From Lumbricus rubellus (Eukaryota; Annelida; Clitellata; Crassiclitellata; Lumbricidae): 64,000 nt of DNA. Positions 63,499-64,000 of this stretch are shown here, piece after piece (position 1 is the stretch's first letter; every line of letters begins with the position of its first letter). The stretch covers positions 25,801,502-25,865,501 of the forward strand of contig OX243827.1 of NCBI GenBank assembly GCA_945859605.1. Direction: 5' to 3'. The notes beneath the pieces were generated by a model, which saw nothing but the letters and a program-made list of their open reading frames with translations, was not told the DNA's origin and searched no databases. The translations under genes were made by a program, and so were the position numbers.

Positions 63499-64000
63499 TT
63501 ACACTACCAGCACAATATCTGTTCTTTGCTGTGTGCAACATGGCAACATGTTGTAAAAGATTCGTTTGAATCGTTCGCTGCTAAGACAGTAGATTAGAAA
63601 GTTTATTGATGAGTTTAAAACTATGAGTGCATAAGATATGCGCTCTGCACAAAACTTCACGCTTTCGTTAACATCAACGCCGCAGATATATATAATAATA
63701 TCGATGATCGCCATTGGCAAATGGCAAAGAAAAAATATGGCAACTACCGCAGCCAGCATCCTTTTAAGGGTCCTTTCTCTGCTCAGTTGAAGTCTCAGGG
63801 TTCGTCGGTTGCTTTCCATAGCACGAAGCGCCGAGGCCATGCGAACGTTAAGGATTGTTATTATGATGAGTGGACCAAGGAAATGAACAACGAGATACAA
63901 CACTACGCCGTAGACCCACAATTCTCTAAAGAGATGCTTCAGCCGCGGGCAACTAGTGGAGTCTGTTACGTCCACATTCGCAGTGTCGTTTGTAGGCTGG
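63499..64000 (-). CDS. Rhodopsin-family GPCR paralogue, 5' part beyond the window
   Basis: The frame is open to the window edge and encodes 166 complete residues of the C-terminal half, from extracellular loop 2 through TM5, TM6 and TM7. It contains LLQLSRERTLKRMLAAVVA-type TM6 entry (as LRLQLSRERTLKRML), IFFLCHLP, and VLNSSINFLIYCL in place of NPxxY. Compared with the receptor at 57078-58262 it shares the SRERT..KML, LNSS.NFLIYCL.S.RF.RI..NM and terminal xVLVV blocks. The two are tandem paralogues on the same strand about 5.2 kb apart. Its ligand is unknown; FMRFamide-receptor-like is the best guess. Confidence 0.8.
   Translation of the reverse strand, partial: QPTNDTANVDVTDSTSCPRLKHLFRELWVYGVVLYLVVHFLGPLIIITILNVRMASALRAMESNRRTLRLQLSRERTLKRMLAAVVAIFFLCHLPMAIIDIIIYICGVDVNESVKFCAERISYALIVLNSSINFLIYCLSSERFKRIFYNMLPCCTQQRTDIVLVV

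Overview
The window is animal nuclear DNA: spliced genes with GT-AG introns, abundant DNA transposons, SINEs and LINE remnants, and long microsatellites. It most resembles a marine invertebrate deuterostome such as an echinoderm. That placement is inferred from the gene families (expanded DZIP3-type HEPN proteins, PGRPs and FMRFamide-receptor-like GPCRs) and is not proven. The palindrome TAGGCCTA is strikingly frequent in the unique sequence.

Layout. 1-11 kb: mostly repeats. There are terminal-inverted-repeat DNA elements at 3923-5361, 5534-5843, 6097-7095 and 7232-7417, a tRNA-derived SINE, a 10-bp minisatellite and GAT/CCA microsatellites. 11180-11289 (-): first coding exon of a CaMK1-like kinase whose remaining exons lie beyond the left edge or were not found. 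11.6-12.4 kb: microsatellites. 14980-26641 (-): a complete 16-exon sphingosine-1-phosphate lyase gene (SGPL1, 574 aa by my splice model), with a 5'-truncated LINE and many SINE/LINE tails in its introns. 28362-32381 (+): a complete 4-exon MFSD3 transporter gene (548 aa), head to head with SGPL1. 32.7-34.7 kb: a hAT-type MITE with another element nested inside it, then a TTAA-flanked MITE. 34973-48470: a 13.5-kb satellite of a 12-bp unit ending in CGACTAAA. 50771-54433 (-): a four-exon gene whose exons join in phase into one 428-aa protein, N-terminal DZIP3-like HEPN domain, one transmembrane helix, C-terminal PGRP domain. 57078-58262 (-) and 63499-64000 (-, cut by the window end): two paralogous rhodopsin-family GPCRs. 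Between them are a foldback Tc1-like element and a LINE C-terminal fragment.

The most promising novelty is the HEPN-TM-PGRP gene. It looks like a membrane peptidoglycan sensor built like insect PGRP-LC, but with a HEPN domain where the signalling tail would be. Its PGRP domain has lost all three zinc ligands of the amidase site, so it should bind rather than cut peptidoglycan. I know of no described protein with this architecture. The satellite is the second notable object: about 1,120 monomers with a constant 8-bp core, a variable 4-bp prefix and visible higher-order structure.

All splice models come from reading frames, GT/AG signals, phase matching and family similarity recalled from general knowledge. 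No search or computation was run.
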